Assembly: GCA_903907175.1 (NCBI GenBank)
Contig: CAIVNB010000047.1
Location: forward strand, 1-23,823
DNA: 23,823 bases
Reading direction: 5' to 3'
DNA from: an uncultured bacterium
GTDB lineage: Bacteria > Patescibacteriota > Minisyncoccia > Phycocordibacterales > UBA9973
The notes under the pieces were generated by a model. That model worked only from the letters and a program-made list of their open reading frames with translations, was not told the origin of the DNA and did no database searches. Positions 22,258 to 23,823 of this stretch are shown here, one piece after another. Numbering within the stretch: position 1 is the first letter of the stretch; each line of letters opens with the position of its first letter. Position numbers and translations under genes: made by a program.

Positions 22258-23391
22258 ATGAAAAATTCATCACTTTCTTATATTGAATTATCAAAAAGTA
22301 ATCTGATTCACAATTTTGAAGAATTAAAAAAAATTACAAAAAAGAATGTAAGAATTGCTGCAGTAATAAAAAGTAATGCTTATGGTTATGGGCAAAATGA
22401 AGTTGTGAAAATTTTAGAACCATATGTTGATTATTTTCAAGTAAACAGCGTAGGGGAACTGGAACTTTTGCGAAAAGTAAGTAAACAGAAAACCTTTGTC
22501 TTGGGATATATACAAATATGTGACCTAAAAAAAGCAATAAAACTTGGTTGTATTTTGTCCGTATTTTCGAAAGAGCAATTAAGGAATATAGAAAAAAATG
22601 CCCTAGAATTAAAAATAAAACAAGAAATTCATATTCCAATAGATGCCTATTTAGGCAGAGAAGGAATTTTGGAATCTGAATGGGGTAGTTTCTTTGAAGA
22701 AGTAAAAAAATGTAAAAATATTAAACTTGGGGGAATTTACGCTCACTTTGCAAATATAGAAGATACTAAGAACTTTACCCACGCAGGGAAACAAATAAAA
22801 AAATACAAAGGAGCACTTAATTTAGCAGAAAAATTTGGGTTTAAAAAACTGCAAACACATATATCTGCCACTTCGGGGTTGTTGGTTTATGAAAAAAATA
22901 AGGGAGAAAATTCTATTGTACGTCTTGGTGTCGGCATTTATGGCATGTGGCCTTCGACATATATAAAATATTTATACAAAAATAAATTAAACTTAAAACC
23001 AGTGATGAGTTGGAAAACGAAGATTGCCCAAATTAAAACATTGCCTTCTGGTCATTCTGTAGGATATGGTTTGACTTATCTTACTTCTTCATTAACGAAA
23101 ATAGCAGTTATTCCCATTGGTTATGGAGATGGTTTTGATCGAGAACTTTCAAATAAGGGTGAAGTACTTATAGGTGGTACTAGATGCAAGGTTTTAGGAA
23201 GAATAGCGATGAACATGTTTGTTGTGGATATAAATCATTTAAAAGATGTTTCAGTAGAAGATGAAGTAGTAATTTTAGGAAAACAAGGGAAAGAAGAAAT
23301 AAGTGCTGAAGAAATAGCTGAAAAAGTTGGTACAATAAATTATGAAGTTGTCACCCGATTGAATCCACTTTTGCCAAGAATAATTGTTTAA
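22258..23391 (+). CDS. alr: Alanine racemase
   Basis: PLP enzyme that interconverts L- and D-alanine, supplying the adjacent ligase. The 377-residue length is normal. The PLP-binding lysine is K38 in AVIKSNAYGYG (35-45). The second catalytic base, a tyrosine, is in the conserved SVGYGLTY (about 262-269). The PLP phosphate region contains IPIGYGDGFDREL (about 284-296), followed by RIAMNMFVVDI (about 315-325), where Asp of the usual M-D is Asn. It starts 9 nt after the ddl stop without a Shine-Dalgarno sequence. Confidence 0.95.
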   Translation: MKNSSLSYIELSKSNLIHNFEELKKITKKNVRIAAVIKSNAYGYGQNEVVKILEPYVDYFQVNSVGELELLRKVSKQKTFVLGYIQICDLKKAIKLGCILSVFSKEQLRNIEKNALELKIKQEIHIPIDAYLGREGILESEWGSFFEEVKKCKNIKLGGIYAHFANIEDTKNFTHAGKQIKKYKGALNLAEKFGFKKLQTHISATSGLLVYEKNKGENSIVRLGVGIYGMWPSTYIKYLYKNKLNLKPVMSWKTKIAQIKTLPSGHSVGYGLTYLTSSLTKIAVIPIGYGDGFDRELSNKGEVLIGGTRCKVLGRIAMNMFVVDINHLKDVSVEDEVVILGKQGKEEISAEEIAEKVGTINYEVVTRLNPLLPRIIV

Positions 23392-23400
23392 AAAATTGAT

Positions 23401-23429
23401 TTGCTTTTTCTAGTTTTTTGTATTAATAT
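23401..23429 (+). promoter_or_regulatory. Promoter of rpmG (leaderless)
   Basis: TTGCTT (23401-23406) and TAATAT (23424-23429) are separated by exactly 17 bp. The ATG of rpmG begins 6 nt later at 23436, so the mRNA should have no leader. It starts only 10 nt after the alr stop. Confidence 0.6.
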
Positions 23430-23435
23430 ATAAAT

Positions 23436-23594
23436 ATGTCACAAGATAGACTTATAAAACTTGCTTGCACGACCTGTAAGCGAATAAATTACTGGTCAAG
23501 TAAAAATAAGAAACTCGTTACTAAAAAAATCGAGCTCAAAAAGTACTGCAAATGGTGTAAAAAGACTGTTAAACACAAAGAAATTAAGAAATAA
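23436..23594 (+). CDS. rpmG: 50S ribosomal protein L33
   Basis: 52-residue large-subunit ribosomal protein of the zinc-binding type. It has CTTC (11-14) and CKWC (38-41) as the two zinc-binding pairs, with the expected basic stretches between and after. Typical L33 segments are visible as IKLACTTCKRINYWSSKNKK (7-26) and YCKWCKKTVKHKE (37-49). It lies upstream of tRNA-Trp, an arrangement (rpmG, trnW, secE, nusG) common in bacteria. Confidence 0.93.
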   Translation: MSQDRLIKLACTTCKRINYWSSKNKKLVTKKIELKKYCKWCKKTVKHKEIKK

Positions 23595-23615
23595 ATTCTT
23601 TAACTTATTTTATTG

Positions 23616-23624
23616 TGTTATAAT
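23616..23624 (+). promoter_or_regulatory. Extended -10 promoter of tRNA-Trp
   Basis: TGT-TATAAT (perfect hexamer 23619-23624). Predicted start is 23631, which is the first base of the hairpin GCAGTAAA-TG-TTTACTGC. The -35 region (around TTCTTT, 23596-23601) is weak. It probably also serves genes beyond the window. Confidence 0.6.
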
Positions 23625-23630
23625 TAATGA

Positions 23631-23748
23631 GCAGTAAATGTTTACTGCAAGTTCTTTTTATTTCATGGATCTTTCCTTAAGAAAAAGATCCTAGGGAATA
23701 CGTTAGTTTCTAAATTTTCGTATTTCTGTATCCTGACTCCGGTCAGGA
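23631..23748 (+). other. Leader of tRNA-Trp with three consecutive hairpins
   Basis: Hairpin 1 is GCAGTAAA/TTTACTGC (23631-23648), starting at the predicted +1; the central TG means the last pair or two must open. Hairpin 2 is GGATCTTT/AAAGATCC (about 23665-23691). Hairpin 3 is TCCTGAC-TCCG-GTCAGGA (23731-23748), a 7-bp stem closed by a C(UNCG)G-type tetraloop, ending 3 nt before the mature tRNA. None is followed by a T run, so processing or stability roles fit better than termination. Confidence 0.5.
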
Positions 23749-23751
23749 TAT

Positions 23752-23823
23752 GGGCGATTAGTTAAGTGGTATAACTTCGGTCTCCAAAACCGCGGTCGGG
23801 GGTTCGATTCCCTCATCGCCCGC
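23752..23823 (+). tRNA. tRNA-Trp, anticodon CCA (3' end at window edge)
   Basis: Cloverleaf by hand: acceptor GGGCGAT (23752-23758) pairs perfectly with ATCGCCC (23815-23821). The D arm is GTTA-AGTGGTA-TAAC. The anticodon loop CTCCAAA holds CCA, which reads UGG. The T arm is GGGGG-TTCGATT-CCCTC with one G-U pair. The variable loop is 4 nt. The discriminator base is G, followed by C, so an encoded CCA end may continue beyond the window. Position 27-43 is a T-C mismatch at the top of the anticodon stem. The cognate synthetase is at the start of this window. Confidence 0.95.

Noticed and set aside
22334..22639. 101-codon minus-strand ORF inside alr
   Set aside because: Antisense shadow of the PLP-binding region of alanine racemase.

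Overview
The window reads as a compact, AT-rich bacterial chromosome segment of the Candidate Phyla Radiation (Patescibacteria, most like Parcubacteria). I base this on very short intergenic gaps, trimmed versions of universal proteins (RsmI, delta, epsilon and M24 peptidase are all shorter than usual), a PriA that has lost its ATPase motifs, and two large Cys-rich zinc-ribbon proteins of a type I associate with these genomes. The standard code fits: TAA and TAG stops dominate, and TGA is used as a stop at 8317-8319. No phage, insertion sequence, CRISPR array or rRNA is visible.

Layout. 1-47 (minus) is the first 15 codons of a gene that looks like dnaB, divergent from trpS (159-1166). 1248-7798 is a complete F1Fo ATP synthase operon, atpI/Z-like-B-E-F-H-A-G-D-C, ended by a strong terminator; its c subunit looks proton-type. 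7990-8319 is a small three-helix membrane protein with a structured leader. rsmI (8403-9077) converges on an orphan 128-residue gene (9132-9518, minus). Between that gene and priA lies a possible small RNA or peptide unit on the minus strand. priA (9796-11778, minus) and mreB (11817-12830) diverge from only 38 bp. Then follow a clamp-loader delta-prime-like gene, frr and rseP. The two tandem Cys-rich paralogues (15312-17015, 17017-18819), a 35-codon ORF and an M24 peptidase are packed together and end in a predicted three-way-junction RNA (19677-19754). A tandem-fused D-Ala-D-Ala ligase (791 aa) and alanine racemase form a peptidoglycan-precursor pair. rpmG and tRNA-Trp(CCA) close the window; elsewhere this pair commonly precedes secE-nusG.

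How it works together. The genes are core functions: energy (ATP synthase), translation (trpS, tRNA-Trp, rpmG, frr, rsmI), replication (dnaB, priA, delta-prime), shape and wall synthesis (mreB, ddl-ddl, alr) and membrane proteolysis (rseP). The strongest cross-cutting signal is in expression. Seven transcription-unit starts (dnaB, trpS, rsmI, priA, mreB, frr, rpmG) have a -10 hexamer 6-8 nt before the ATG, mostly with a TGn extension, which predicts leaderless mRNAs. Recognisable Shine-Dalgarno sequences are almost absent from the other starts. The other promoters tend to yield RNAs that begin with a hairpin.

Most notable for follow-up: the leaderless architecture, the ATPase-dead PriA, the mirrored zinc-ribbon design of the paired Cys-rich proteins, the tandem Ddl fusion, and the structured RNA candidate at 19677-19754.
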